The notes: generated from the letters alone by a model not told the origin. 64,000 nucleotides of DNA from Hoylesella shahii DSM 15611 = JCM 12083 (GCF_000613445.1 NZ_BAIZ01000006.1:43701-107700), one strand, 5' to 3'. Counted from the stretch's first letter, positions 53,242-63,741 are shown. A program made the numbers and translations.

Positions 53242-54223
53242 AGTTGTTTTTGTTTATCAGGTTAACCACAACTTTCACCATAACGTCCTTTTCTTCTGTT
53301 CGGCTCTCGGCAATCATCAGCGTGAGCGCAACAAGGGTGCTGTCTGCTATACGCTTACTGCCGTCAGGGTGATAGAGTATATGGTTGCCGTTGAGAAACC
53401 AAAGAAACAACGTGGCGGCAATGCGCTTGTTGCCATCGCTAAACGAGTGGTTCTTGGTAACAAGATAGAGTAGCATGGCTGCTTTCTCCTCCACACTGGG
53501 GTAGAGTTCTTCTCCGCCAAAGGTCTGGTATATCTGCCCGATAGAACTTTTAAAGGAATTGTCCTTCTCATGTCCAAAGAGAACAGAGCCGCCAAATTTC
53601 TCGTGCAACCCTTTGATAGCTTCCATCGCATTATCGTAGGTGGCATGGAACGGCTCTTCTTTTGTGGTCTTATTGATAGTAAGCCGCTCGTAGTCGTAGT
53701 TGTCGAGGGTGTCGAGAGCGTAAGTATAATCTGTCACTACCTTAAACAGTGCATCGGTCTCGTCGTTAGACAATAGCGGTTGGTTCTGAATGGTGCGCCC
53801 AAGCATACCCACCAGTTGGCGCAACTCGCCAATCTGCTCTTTGCGCATACGCTCGTTCACGGCATAGCCCTTCATGAGGTATTGCTTTAACACCTTGTTG
53901 GCCCACTGACGGAAACGAGTGGCGTTTTTGCTGTTAACCCGATATCCAACAGAAATAATGACATCGAGATTGTAATACTTTGTGCGATAAGTTTGCTTTC
54001 CTGTATTGCCCATGTGTTCCAAAATGGAACATGTGCTCGTTTCGTCAAGCTCTTCGGATGCATAGATATTCTTCAAGTGCTTGGTTATTGCTGGGCGTTT
54101 TGTATTAAACAACTCCGCAATTTGTTGCTGTGTAAGCCACACCGTTTCGTTCTCCAGGCGTACATCCACCTGTGTCTGCCCATCCTCAGACAGGTATATC
54201 ACAATTTGATTATTCGAGTGCAT
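53234..54223 (-). CDS. RhuM-family protein with C-terminal Fic/Doc domain
   Basis: A 329-residue two-domain protein. The N-terminal RhuM (DUF4062-unrelated, virulence RhuM) part spans about 1-150, with TVWLTQQQIAELFNTKRPAI and YNLDVIISVGYRVNSKNATRFRQWA. The C-terminal Fic/Doc part has the catalytic loop HSFSDGNKR, where the family is HxFx[D/N]GN[K/G]R. Fic proteins transfer nucleotide or phosphate groups to target proteins; Doc-type loops phosphorylate EF-Tu. Genes of this type are commonly embedded in type I restriction operons between hsdM and hsdS. Here only an hsdS fragment follows. Its function is unknown. Confidence 0.88.
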   Translation of the reverse strand: MHSNNQIVIYLSEDGQTQVDVRLENETVWLTQQQIAELFNTKRPAITKHLKNIYASEELDETSTCSILEHMGNTGKQTYRTKYYNLDVIISVGYRVNSKNATRFRQWANKVLKQYLMKGYAVNERMRKEQIGELRQLVGMLGRTIQNQPLLSNDETDALFKVVTDYTYALDTLDNYDYERLTINKTTKEEPFHATYDNAMEAIKGLHEKFGGSVLFGHEKDNSFKSSIGQIYQTFGGEELYPSVEEKAAMLLYLVTKNHSFSDGNKRIAATLFLWFLNGNHILYHPDGSKRIADSTLVALTLMIAESRTEEKDVMVKVVVNLINKNNYE

Positions 54224-54311
54224 ATCCTAATGAATTAAATAGTTCTTTCAGTTGCAATTTGTTCTCTTCCTCCTGTTGCATCAGGTGGCGTATTGCTTTT
54301 GCAATTTTCGA
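54210..54311 (-). pseudogene. C-terminal remnant of an upstream gene overlapping the rhuM start
   Basis: Minus-strand frame of 33 codons (KIAKAIRHLMQQEEENKLQL, then KELFNSLGYALE, stop). The stop overlaps the rhuM start as ATGCACTCGAATAA. A coiled, charged tail of this kind ends HsdM or HsdS proteins, and the overlap suggests that the type I operon once continued upstream. An in-frame stop lies just before it. Weak evidence. Confidence 0.35.
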
Positions 54312-54903
54312 TTATTATGGTCTTTATCTGTTTTTTGCCATTGTTTTCTTTGTTTATTTACCACCCATAGCATGGATGTTTGCAGATATGCAAAAATAAT
54401 CATAATTTGTTAAATAGCGGCAGACTTAATGGTTAGAACTTTAATTTTACCAAACAATTCCTCAACCCTATTTTTCAATTTGTCTATAACTCGTCTATGT
54501 TTATCTGTCTGCCCAGATTAGAATGCATAAAAGATTGATAATGGAGTTGTTCAGGACGCCAATATCCCCAATATTCAACGCAAAGCAGTGGTGGAAGTAT
54601 GCCATCAGTTACGTTTGTGTATGCCTGCACCAGTAGGATGTGGCCTATCGCCTCTGCTTGGTCTGCTTCGCCCAACAATTAATCGTGCGTTGTTTTCTTT
54701 GGCTTGTAAAATATTCGGCGTGAAATGCACGCTAAAAACAAGCTTTTTTATTCACCAACTGTTCTGTTGCTTGCAAATTCTCCATTCTCGCGGAGGTTTT
54801 GTTGATGCCAAAAGGCTTGGTGTGTATCGGGGCACAAATGAATATCACGATGCATAATATTGCGAAATACGCAAGATGTGCTACTACTTTTACCGTATTT
54901 TCT

Positions 54904-55035
54904 TGTGTTTTGGTGCTAAACACACTGCGTTTTGGTGCTAAACGCAGTGCTATATGGTGCTAAACGCAGTGCTATTTGGTGCTAAATGCAAGGCTAAATG
55001 CACCAAAACGTAGGGCTAATAGCAGCAAAATTTGT
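54904..55035 (-). repeat. Array of six 22-bp tandem repeats (locus 3, inverted)
   Basis: Units begin at 54904, 54926, 54948, 54970, 54992 and 55014. The first four are in reverse orientation to loci 1 and 2 (TGCGTTTTGGTGCTAAACGC plus AG). The last two read GGCTAAATGCACCAAAACGT and GGCTAATAGCAGCAAAAT and are less regular. There are no spacers. Confidence 0.85.
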
Positions 55036-55640
55036 TGTCAACTGCATAATGATGCATGCTGTATGCAGCCGTTAATGCTCTCCACAGACTAAAAAATGCT
55101 GGTATTTGGTGCGAAATAAGCAAGAAATAATGAAGTTTTAGCTACTAAAACCATGTTTTGGGGAGATGACAAATGAAGAGGAAATGTGCTTCTAGAAAGG
55201 CCAAATGGTGCTTAATGCTGGTGCAGCACTAAAAAACGGGGTGAAATTTAATCGCACCAAGCTGAAAATAATACCAAATTGCATGCTTTTTACCTTTTTT
55301 TTCGCTAGAATGAGGGGCGAAAAAATGGCGATTTGTAAATTAATTTTACTTTCTTTTTTTCTGCGCTACAAAATAGCTGGCGCTGGAAAGAAGAATGCCT
55401 AACGTTTATTTTGTGGCAAACCCCGCTTTCACTTTCCTTATTAATTTGATTGCAGTTTTTTAAGCAAGGTTTTTTCATGTTTAGCTTCAATCAGCCTTTA
55501 GTGGCTCTATAGATTTTGTGTATTGTTGCGCACATTGCTCGTGTTATTGTTAAAGGCCTAGTGCGCAACGGCAAAAAGAAAAAGACAGACAAGATGTTAA
55601 CCAGCAAACGCAAGAAGCACACAAACCAATGAAAACAATA

Positions 55641-55686
55641 AAAGGTGCTTTAAGCGAAACATCTGTTCCGTCTTAAAGCACCTTTT
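55641..55686 (-). terminator. Terminator of the DUF3467 gene
   Basis: AAAGGTGCTTTAAG (55641-55654) pairs with CTTAAAGCACCTTT (55672-55685), a perfect 14-bp stem with an A-rich left flank that gives a T tail on the minus strand. A T-run on the right makes it possibly bidirectional. Confidence 0.88.
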
Positions 55687-55702
55687 GCCAAGTTTGGCGC
55701 GA

Positions 55703-56017
55703 TTAAGCCTCGCCTTTACCGCCTACGTTAAAGGGAGCAATAGTGCGCGAACCCTCGTTGGGTAGTTGTATTTTGCCAAACTCTTGTTCGTATTTATATA
55801 TATTTTCTTGCAGCGCCATCAGCAAACGTTTGGCATGTTCGGGAGCCATAATAATTCGGCTAGCCACTTCGGGTTTAGGCATGCCAGGCAAAATGCGGGC
55901 AAAGTCTAGCACAAAGTCGCTTGGTGAGTGCGAAATGAGCACAAAATTAGAATACACGCCCGATGCGATTTCGGGTTTCAAGTCCATTTCAAAGGGTACG
56001 GGTTGTTTTTGTTCCAT
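55703..56017 (-). CDS. DUF3467-family protein
   Basis: A 104-residue conserved Bacteroidetes protein of unknown function. SGVYSNFVLISHSPSDFVLD is the family signature, followed by FARILPGMPKPEVASRIIMA and a helical EHAKRLLMALQENIYKYEQE. As far as I recall this gene usually sits directly after rpoC on the same strand. Here it is about 2.8 kb beyond rpoC and inverted, with the restriction remnant and a repeat array between. Confidence 0.9.
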   Translation of the reverse strand: MEQKQPVPFEMDLKPEIASGVYSNFVLISHSPSDFVLDFARILPGMPKPEVASRIIMAPEHAKRLLMALQENIYKYEQEFGKIQLPNEGSRTIAPFNVGGKGEA

Positions 56018-56172
56018 TTGTTTATAGGTTTTTTATTGGCCCTCTTCCCACGGCTTTAGGGGCGAGGTGGGGGTGTGGGCCACGAGTTGGTATCATCTGT
56101 TTGAGCTGTTTGCGGGGCAAACTCTCCCAATCAACCATGCAAACACCATGCCGAAAAACCGGTCTTGATGCT

Positions 56173-57150
56173 TTAGGCCTTGGGTTGTTGGCTTTTGGCA
56201 GTGTTAGTTTGATTGGTGGCAATAGGCTCAGTGGTAATGCCCAGCTTTCTAGCTTGCTCTTGCAGCATGCTGTTTTTTTTGCGTTTGGCTTTAAACTTAT
56301 CAAATCCCTCGCCATATACGCCAATTACCGAGCTTTGCGAAACAAAGGCGGCAGGGTCTATCTCGTTGATAATTGAAAATATCTTGGCCGACTCTGTTTG
56401 GCGTGCTAGCACAAAAAGCATCTTTACTTCGCGTCCAGAGTAAAAGCCTTGACCGCTGATGGTGGTGCATCCACGTTGTGCATTAACGTTGATGGCACGG
56501 CCAATCTGCTCGTATTTTTCGGAGATGATGAAGAATTGCACCGATTGGTGCATCATGTTCACCACCTTATCAACGCACACCGAGAAGATAAAGAGAAAGA
56601 TGTAACCATAAATAACCTCTTCCCAGTTGCGCAAAGCCAAATAGCTGGCCGTTACAATAGAGATGTCTACCAGCAAAATGAGCTTGCCAAGAGAAATGTC
56701 GTGATACTTGTTAATCATGGCAGCAATCACGTCTGTGCCACCAGTAGAAGCATTACTAGCCAATCCCAGGCCCACGGTGCTGCCCAAGCTGGCGGCACCA
56801 AGCACGATAGCCATGAAGGGTTGGCCTTGCAATAGTGTTGAACCCTCCATCCAATGCTGGCCTAAAGCACTGAAAAGGGTGAACATCACTGCTGCATAGA
56901 GCGTTTTAAGACAGAACTGCCAGCCCAGCACCTTTAAGGCAATGAGCAGCAAAAGGGCATTTACGCCTAGGAACGTAACTTGCACCGGAATGTTCAATCC
57001 CCAATAAAGGATGGATGCCAGGCCGGGTATGCCACCCGTTGTGATGTGGTTAGGCAGCAGGAAGATGGCCCATCCCAAACTGCCAATGAACATGGCGATA
57101 GTAAGTAATACTAGGTCTTTTAGTAGCGAGTATTTTTTTAACGTCAACAT
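56173..57150 (-). CDS. YitT/DUF161-DUF2179 family membrane protein
   Basis: The start is placed at 57150 (MLTLKKYSLLKDL), because a longer frame to 57189 would include the -7 promoter box (57170-57177) inside the coding region. The product is 325 residues. About five membrane segments (DLVLLTIAMFIGSLGWAIFL, VTFLGVNALLLLIALKVLG, FMAIVLGAASLGSTVGLGL, LGKLILLVDISIVTASYLAL, IYGYIFLFIFSVCVDKVVN) are followed by a soluble DUF2179 domain (about 215-295) with GCTTISGQGFYSGREVKMLF. The charged tail is polar and variable. The transported substrate of the family is not established. Confidence 0.88.
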   Translation of the reverse strand: MLTLKKYSLLKDLVLLTIAMFIGSLGWAIFLLPNHITTGGIPGLASILYWGLNIPVQVTFLGVNALLLLIALKVLGWQFCLKTLYAAVMFTLFSALGQHWMEGSTLLQGQPFMAIVLGAASLGSTVGLGLASNASTGGTDVIAAMINKYHDISLGKLILLVDISIVTASYLALRNWEEVIYGYIFLFIFSVCVDKVVNMMHQSVQFFIISEKYEQIGRAINVNAQRGCTTISGQGFYSGREVKMLFVLARQTESAKIFSIINEIDPAAFVSQSSVIGVYGEGFDKFKAKRKKNSMLQEQARKLGITTEPIATNQTNTAKSQQPKA

Positions 57151-57169
57151 ATTGTGATTTTTTATGCGA

Positions 57170-57177
57170 CAAAGATA
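57170..57177 (-). promoter_or_regulatory. -7 promoter element of the YitT gene
   Basis: On the minus strand this reads TATCTTTG, 20 bp upstream of the start codon. It decides the start at 57150 by excluding the upstream ATG. Confidence 0.65.
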
Positions 57178-57768
57178 CACAATAATCACGAAAAAAGAAA
57201 CTTGCTTAAAAAAAAAATAAGAGGCTTGCGAAAGATTTTATTATGTATGCCTAGAGTGTCACGTTTTTATTGGTTGTTTTTAAGAATAATTGCGTGTATG
57301 GCAATGATATAGTTGCTTTCGCCAGTTCGGGGTCAGTACTGGCGTAGTTAGTAAGTTTTGTGTTGATGAACTTTTGAGTTTATAAACCAGTGAGTTTATT
57401 TATGTTGTAATACACTTAATTTGTAGAAGTATTAAACGTCAAAACGATTTCGTCTAATAAAGTCAGAATAAAGATGTTTTTAAGGAAAAAATGACTAATT
57501 TGCTTATTTTACGCCTATAAAACATTAAAAATATAACTTAAAAAGACTTGTTTCAGAGTTTTTTAATACCTTTGTATGCGAGTTATTTAGGATTAGAAGA
57601 ACGACGGTTTTATTTAAATTCAAAGGAAGTGATTGCCGCAAGCAAATCCGTTTAGAGAAACCCAAAACTCTCTTCAGAGTCTTTATCTAAGAGGGCGCAT
57701 CATTAACACATTTTGATAACGGTTACGCATTCAACATTTTAATGTATAATAGATTTTATTCAGGTTTT
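57178..57768. other. Intergenic region upstream of the second SusC gene
   Basis: AT-rich and gene-free. It carries the promoter near 57567 and a leader of about 185 nt (from about 57582 to the susC start) containing small hairpins such as GAAACCCAAAACTCTC and ACTCTCTTCAGAGT. No known riboswitch is recognised. Confidence 0.5.
57567..57574 (+). promoter_or_regulatory. -7 promoter element for the second SusCD operon
   Basis: TACCTTTG, a perfect match to TAnnTTTG. A CTTG at 57547-57550 lies 16 bp upstream, shorter than the usual spacing, so the -33 is uncertain. Confidence 0.6.
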
Positions 57769-60700
57769 ATGAAACAGCGATACGTATTACTGATAGTGCT
57801 CTTTACTATCTGCACACTCGGTGCATTCGCACAGCAAACAGTTACAGGTTATGTTTTCACGGCCGACAACAGTGAACCCATTTTGGGGGCAACGGTGATG
57901 GCCACCGGCACAAAAATTGGTGCTGCAACCGACATTAACGGCAAGTTACATTAACAAACGTGCCCAATACTGCCCGAAGTGTGGTGGTATCATATGTGGG
58001 AATGAAATCGCAAACAGTGACCATCAAGCCCAATATGAACATCTATCTCGAACCCGATGCACGTTCGCTAGACGAGGTTGTGGTGCAGGTGGCCTATGGT
58101 TCGGCCAAAAAATCTACGCTTACAGGTGCCGTTTCGCAGGTTGGCACCGAGCATATCGAGTTGCGTCCTGTTTCCAGTGTAACCTCTGCATTAGAGGGAA
58201 CAACATCGGGCGTGCAAATAAACAGCACTTACGGTCAACCGGGAAGTAATCCCGCCGTGCGCATTCGTGGTTTCGGAACCGTGAACGGCAGTTCCGCCCC
58301 GCTGTATGTGCTGGATGGCGTACCCTTTTCAGGCGACATATTTGAACTGAACCCTGCCGACATCGAGAGTATGACGGTGTTGAAGGATGCCGCATCGAGC
58401 GCACTTTACGGCAACCGTGCGTCTAACGGTGTGATACTTATCACCACCAAAAAGGGCAAAAGCAACAAATTGTCTGTTAACCTCCGCGTTAGTCAGGGCA
58501 CATATACGCGTGGCATTCCCGAATACAAGCTGCTTAGCCCACAGGAATTTATGGAAGTGAGTTGGCAAAACCTGCGCAACTCGCGTATGACCGATAAAAA
58601 GGTGACGGCTGCCAAGGCAGGCGAGTATGCCACGAAGAATCTCATTGCCGATGCGTTGTACCTCAACATCTTTAATAAGGCCAACGATGCCCTCTTCGAC
58701 GCTAACGGAAAACTGGTGGCCGATGCGCAAATCCTGCCAGGATATGCAGAAGACCTCGACTGGTACGATGCTACCATACGTCGAGGCGCACGACAAGAGT
58801 ACAGTCTCAGTGCCAACGCCGCTGGCGATAAGAGTGATTACTACTTCTCGGTGGGCTATCTTAAAGAGAACGGCTACGTTGTGGGCTCCGACTTCAAGCG
58901 ACTCACGGGTCGTGCCAACATGAACTTGCGCCCAAAGAAATGGTTTACAACAGGGTTTAGCCTCAATGGCTCATATCAAAAAAGCAACTTGGCCGACAAT
59001 GGATCGGGTAGTTTCAAAAACCCCTTCATGTATAGCCGCACCATTGCGCCCATCTATCCTGTGCATTTGCACAATGCCGACGGTTCGTACCGCTTGGATG
59101 CACTGGGCAACTTGCAGTACGACCCAGGTAGCTACACCAACGACAACGGAGATGTGGTGCTTACCCGAAATCAATTTGGCGACCGCCACGTGGCTTGGGA
59201 GAACGAATTGGATAAAGACAGAATAGTGCGCAACACGCTTGAAGCTACGTTTTACACCGAGTTTAAGTTTTTAAAGGACTTTACCTTTACCCTGAAAGGG
59301 CAAACCAGCATGCGTAACAACGTAAATGATACTTTCGACAACCCCACCATCGGTAATGGTAAGGGTAATAACGGACGCGCTTCTCAAAGCCTTAACCGAT
59401 ACAGGGAATACACCTTCCAGCAACAGCTAAACTGGAACCGCGAGTTCGACAAGCATACCATTAGCGCCTTGCTGGGTCACGAAAACTATTATTGGTATCA
59501 TAAATACGCTCACGGACGCAAGTCTAACATCAAAGTCCCTGGGCAAGACAACTTCTCTAACTTCAGTGCCATCATTTCGCTTAGCGGTTACGAAGAAGAC
59601 TATGCCACGGAAAGCTATTTGGGGCGCGTGCGCTATAACTACGACGACAAGTATACGGCAGAAGTTTCTTTTCGCCGCGATGGTTCTTCGCGTTTTGCAA
59701 AAGCAGTTCGTTGGGGTAACTTCGGCAGCGTGGGTGCTAGCTGGATGGTGTCGCGCGAAGACTTCATGAAGCCCGTGAAATGGGTGAATAGCCTGAAACT
59801 TCGTGCCGACTATGGGCTTGTTGGTAACGATGCTGGATCGGGCTTGTACTCCTATCTAACAGTCTATGGGGCTGCCCAAAACAACAACAAAGGCGCATTC
59901 TATCTCACCCAACTAGGCAACGATGAACTGAAATGGGAAACGGGTGCATCGTTTGGCTTTGGTGTAGACGCGCGACTGTTCGACAGATGGAATCTTAGTG
60001 TTGAATATTTCAACCGTCGTAACCGCGACTTACTCTTCAATGTCTACATGCCACAGTCGGCAGGAGCCACCGATTCAGACGCATCCTTGCCTTCGATAAC
60101 ACGAAATCTAGGAACAATTGAGAACCAAGGTTTCGAGATAAACACCGATGTAGACATCTATAAGAACAAGAATTGGACGGTAAATTTCGCTACTAATGCC
60201 TCGTTTGTCAAAAATAAGGTTATCTCTTTGCCCGAACAAAACAAGGACGGCATTCTCTCTGGTGCTTACAAAATTGTGGAGGGACGCAGCCGTTACGAGT
60301 TCTATACCTATACCTTTGTGGGTGTAGACCAGCTTACGGGTAACTCGCTCTATAAGGTTAACACCGAGAACAACCACTATACCCGCTCAGACGGAACCGT
60401 GGTTGGCAACACAAGTGGCACAGACATCACCGCTAACGTTACCGAGATAAACGGCGAATACTTCGTAAAAGGCACTACATATGCGCAACGCGAGTTTCAT
60501 GGCTCGGCTATTCCCAAGATGTATGGTAGCTTTACCACCACGGTGAGGTGGAAGTCGCTGGCATTCTCTGCCCTTTGCACCTACGCCTTGGGCGGTAAGG
60601 TGTACGACAGCACGTACTCGTCGCTGATGTCTACCAGCACCGGTCCGACCAATTACAGTGCCGACATTCTCAACTCGTGGCGCGAAGCCCCCGTGGGAAT

Positions 60701-61028
60701 GACCGCTACCTCGGCCGATCGTATTTGGTATGGTGGCATACCGCAGATAAACAGCAGTACCAACAAAGATAACAATGCCGTTTCTTCGCGCTGGATAACC
60801 AATGGAAACTACTTCGTTGTGAAGAACGTCAACCTAAGTTACCAGCTACCTCAGAAGTGGGTGCGCGCCATCGACCTCGACAATGTGCGTCTAAGCTTCT
60901 CTGCCGAGAACCTACTTTCACTTTCTTCGCGTCGTGGGCTAAATCCGCAACAGGCTTTTAGCGGTATGCTCGACAACTATGCCGTAACGCCACGCGTGTT
61001 CATCGTGGGTCTCGAAGTTAAGTTCTAG
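57769..61028 (+). CDS. SusC/RagA-family TonB-dependent transporter, second locus (one frame break)
   Basis: Outer-membrane transporter, about 1086 residues after repair. The start at 57769 opens a clean signal peptide (MKQRYVLLIVLFTICTLGAF); 57742 would add nine residues ahead of it. The carboxypeptidase-regulatory-like domain (about 24-100, VTGYVFTADNSEPILGATV) is broken at TT57946-57947. One T restores INGKFTLTNVPNTARSVVVS. The TonB-box region SLDEVVVQVAYGSAKKST, the plug (VRIRGFGTVNGSSAPLYVLD, ASSALYGNRASNGVILITTK) and the barrel follow. It has no STN domain, so unlike the first SusC it is not expected to signal through FecR. The substrate is unknown. Confidence 0.95.
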
Positions 61029-61058
61029 TTCATTTCCTCCATATAAAAAACAATTCGT

Positions 61059-62609
61059 ATGAAAGCTACATTATTATATATTTACGCCCTTTTAGCAGCA
61101 CTTACATTGGGTGCTTGCAGCGACAATTACCTCGATACCGAGAGTAATGATGCTGAAAAACGACTGATTCTCTCTAACACAAGCTACATCGCTATGGCTG
61201 TTAACGGACTTAGTAAAATGATGAGTACCCAGTATCTGTCTAGTCAGGGAATGAACGGCGAGGGCGCAATACTTACCCTATACGGCAACTATCATGGAAA
61301 CGATTTCCAAAAATGCGACCTTACAGGATGGGTACAGATGACCAACCTCGACTTCGTTGAAAACTCCACCAGCATATACGACTATTATCCTTGGTATTAT
61401 TACTACAAGATTTTGGGCAATGCCAATGCCATTATCAACAATGTTGATGCGGCGACAGGTCCCGACAACGAGAAACGTTTCCTCAAAGCGCAGGCGTTAA
61501 CATTCCGCGCCTACTGTTTCTTCCGTCTGTCGCAAGTGTATTCTAAACGTTGGTCCGACAGCAACAATGGAGCTAGTAGGGGCGTGGTGCTGCGTTTAGA
61601 CGAGAGTACGGGCAACATGGCGGTTTCTACATTGGCCGAAACCTATGCGCGCATATATCAAGATCTCGACGATGCCTTGGCACTTTATGCCGAATCTAAG
61701 CTTAATAGGGACGAAGACGAGAACTATGCCGTAAATGCAGACGTGGCTCATGCCATCTATGCAAGGGCTGCCCTAACGCGTGAAGACTGGGCCGTGGCGG
61801 CCAGCCATGCTGCATCTGCACGTGCTAACTACACTTTGATGAACAATGGGCAATACGTTAACGGTGGTTTTAACGCGCCCAATAAAGAATGGATTTGGAG
61901 TGTTTACAGCAATGCGCAAGAAACGTTGTATTTTTACCAGTTCTTCGCCAATCAGGGAAGTAATTCTAATGCCGCACTCGCGCGTAACTATCCTTGTGCC
62001 ATCAGCAAGGAACTGTACGACTCTATCCCCACCACCGATGTGCGTCGCGCTATGTTCCTCAATCCCGACACAATGACCTTTAACACGTCAAGTGGGCTTG
62101 CTGGTAAATGGATGACGGCCTATGCAAAGCGCGTTTATAAAAAGAAATTATACAGCACGAGCCGCATCTATGCCTATATGCAATTTAAGATGCAGGCCGT
62201 AAGTAATCCTGGCGTGGGAGAAATTCCCCTGTTCCGCGCTGCCGAAATGTATCTTACCGAGGCCGAGGCCAATTGCCATCTTGGTAAAGATGCCGAGGCG
62301 CAGGCCTTGCTTGTGGCTCTGAACAAAACTTCGGAACGCGACGCGGCATATACTTGCACCAAGACAGGCGACGAACTGCTGGCTGAAGTGCGCCGCTATC
62401 GTCGCATCGAACTATGGGGCGAGGGCTTCGACTGGTTCGACTATAAGCGTTGGAACTTGCCCATCGTAAGGCGTTCGTTTGCCGATGGTGGCAGTTTCCA
62501 CTCTGCTTTCGCCGTTACCATTAAACCCAACGAGAAAAATAATTGGACGTGGGTTATTCCTAGTCGTGAAACAGATTACAATAAGCTTATTACTTCTAAT
62601 AAAGAATGA
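61059..62609 (+). CDS. SusD/RagB-family nutrient-binding lipoprotein, second locus
   Basis: A 516-residue lipoprotein with signal LLAALTLGACSDNYLDTES (lipid-attached Cys20). It has the TPR-like helical SusD core: ILGNANAIINNVDAA, ALTFRAYCFFRLSQVYSKRW, VAHAIYARAAL, then IPLFRAAEMYLTEAEANCHL and RYRRIELWGEGFDWFDYKRW. It begins 30 bp after its SusC partner. The frame is intact. No enzyme or regulator is encoded next to the pair, so its ligand and control are unknown. Confidence 0.95.
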   Translation: MKATLLYIYALLAALTLGACSDNYLDTESNDAEKRLILSNTSYIAMAVNGLSKMMSTQYLSSQGMNGEGAILTLYGNYHGNDFQKCDLTGWVQMTNLDFVENSTSIYDYYPWYYYYKILGNANAIINNVDAATGPDNEKRFLKAQALTFRAYCFFRLSQVYSKRWSDSNNGASRGVVLRLDESTGNMAVSTLAETYARIYQDLDDALALYAESKLNRDEDENYAVNADVAHAIYARAALTREDWAVAASHAASARANYTLMNNGQYVNGGFNAPNKEWIWSVYSNAQETLYFYQFFANQGSNSNAALARNYPCAISKELYDSIPTTDVRRAMFLNPDTMTFNTSSGLAGKWMTAYAKRVYKKKLYSTSRIYAYMQFKMQAVSNPGVGEIPLFRAAEMYLTEAEANCHLGKDAEAQALLVALNKTSERDAAYTCTKTGDELLAEVRRYRRIELWGEGFDWFDYKRWNLPIVRRSFADGGSFHSAFAVTIKPNEKNNWTWVIPSRETDYNKLITSNKE

Positions 62610-62616
62610 TAAAGTT

Positions 62617-62661
62617 GCCTCACCCCTCCCCTCCGAAAGAAGGGAGAGGGTGAGGCTTTTT
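62617..62661 (+). terminator. Terminator of the second SusCD operon
   Basis: GCCTCACCC (62617-62625) pairs with GGGTGAGGC (62648-62656), with an inner CTCCC/GGGAG, followed by TTTTT. Confidence 0.9.
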
Positions 62662-63283
62662 AAATAGAAAGAGTCAAGACGATTTATTAATGTTTTCCAA
62701 TATATTTACTTTCGACTATCTATTACGTCAGTTCAGGATAAGTTATGATATGGTCTTACTTTTTTGATTGACCCTTTCTTTTGGTTTAATGCACTACGCT
62801 TTCAAGAAAATATTAGTTAGGTGTGTTCAACAATACATAAAGTCTAAACAGTTCTAGCGATACAGGTTTGGGTTTAGACTTACTTTTCCTAGATAGAAAG
62901 CCTTGTTGACATGCCTTATACAGCCACTTGAAAACCTTAAAGTAGGTGAACGAAAGCCATGAGTTTAAAAAGATATATTCTAAATAATAAAAATAAGGTT
63001 ATTAACCAAAAAAATATCAAAAAAAAGAAACGTAAAATAATGGCACTTTAGAAAAATTCTCTTATCTTTGCATGCGAGAAGTTCACCACGTTGATAAAAC
63101 GATACGCTTTTCATATAGCCCTAATCAGGAGGTAAGGCGCATCGGTATAGTACTCCAGGCGTCTATGCATTAGGCGCGAAACAACCTCTTGCAGCTTTGA
63201 TGCTGCCATGTTGAGCATATTGTTAGTGTCTGCAACCTGATAGAAATAAAAATAAAACTTATTAATAACTTAATTTTTACATT
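62662..63283. other. 0.6-kb intergenic region before the DUF805 gene, with a long leader
   Basis: No gene is seen. TATCTTTG at 63063-63070 is a good -7 element, implying a leader of about 210 nt. The leader includes a hairpin GCAGC...GCTGC near 63201-63217. Confidence 0.5.
63063..63070 (+). promoter_or_regulatory. -7 promoter element upstream of the DUF805 gene
   Basis: TATCTTTG matches TAnnTTTG. A -33 element at standard spacing is not clear. Confidence 0.55.
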
Positions 63284-63664
63284 ATGGACATTATTGGAAA
63301 TTACAAAGAAGTCTTAACCAAGAAGTACGCACAATTTAACGGTCGTGCCGGTCGTGCAGAGTTCTGGCAATTTGTTCTTGTTAACATAGCCATTACTTTT
63401 GTTTTGTACATCCTTATGTTTATCGTTGCACTCACAGGCGTTAAGGCTTTGTCTATGGTTTTCTCGCTGTTGATGGGAGCCTTCGGCTTGGCAACGATTA
63501 TTCCTAGTATTGCTGTAGGCGTTCGTCGTATGCACGACCTTGGCAAGGATGGGGTGTGGATTTGCGTTAACTTTATTCCTTTCATTGGTGGTATCTGGTA
63601 CATCGTGCTGTGTGCTACCGAAGGCGAACGTACTGCAAACCGTTTTGGCGAGCCTCAAATTTAA
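63284..63664 (+). CDS. DUF805-family inner-membrane protein
   Basis: A 126-residue membrane protein. The N-terminal YAQFNGRAGRAEFWQFVLVN carries the F-x-GR-x-xR-x-E-(F/Y)W signature of DUF805 (YhaH family). Three to four hydrophobic segments follow: ITFVLYILMFIVALTGVKAL, MVFSLLMGAFGLATIIPSIA and WICVNFIPFIGGIWYIVLCA. VGVRRMHDLGKDG is also conserved in the family. Function is unknown. It is monocistronic, with its own promoter and terminator. Confidence 0.92.
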   Translation: MDIIGNYKEVLTKKYAQFNGRAGRAEFWQFVLVNIAITFVLYILMFIVALTGVKALSMVFSLLMGAFGLATIIPSIAVGVRRMHDLGKDGVWICVNFIPFIGGIWYIVLCATEGERTANRFGEPQI

Positions 63665-63741
63665 AACTGCAAACAATAATTGGCGTTGTAAATGCTATAT
63701 AAACCAATTAGCAGCGCAGCGCTAGAAGCATACTTAATAAT

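Larger units (their letters stand above)
54312..55702. other. 1.4-kb gene-free region with an inverted 22-bp array
   Basis: No frame is supported as a gene. It holds the third 22-bp array (54904-55035) and the terminator of the DUF3467 gene (55641-55686). A minus-strand frame near 54484-54678 has no family I recognise and no upstream signals. Confidence 0.55.

Noticed and set aside
55205..55402. A 65-residue plus-strand frame
   Set aside because: AT-rich, no homology recognised, no promoter or ribosome-binding context, and located in repeat-laden DNA.
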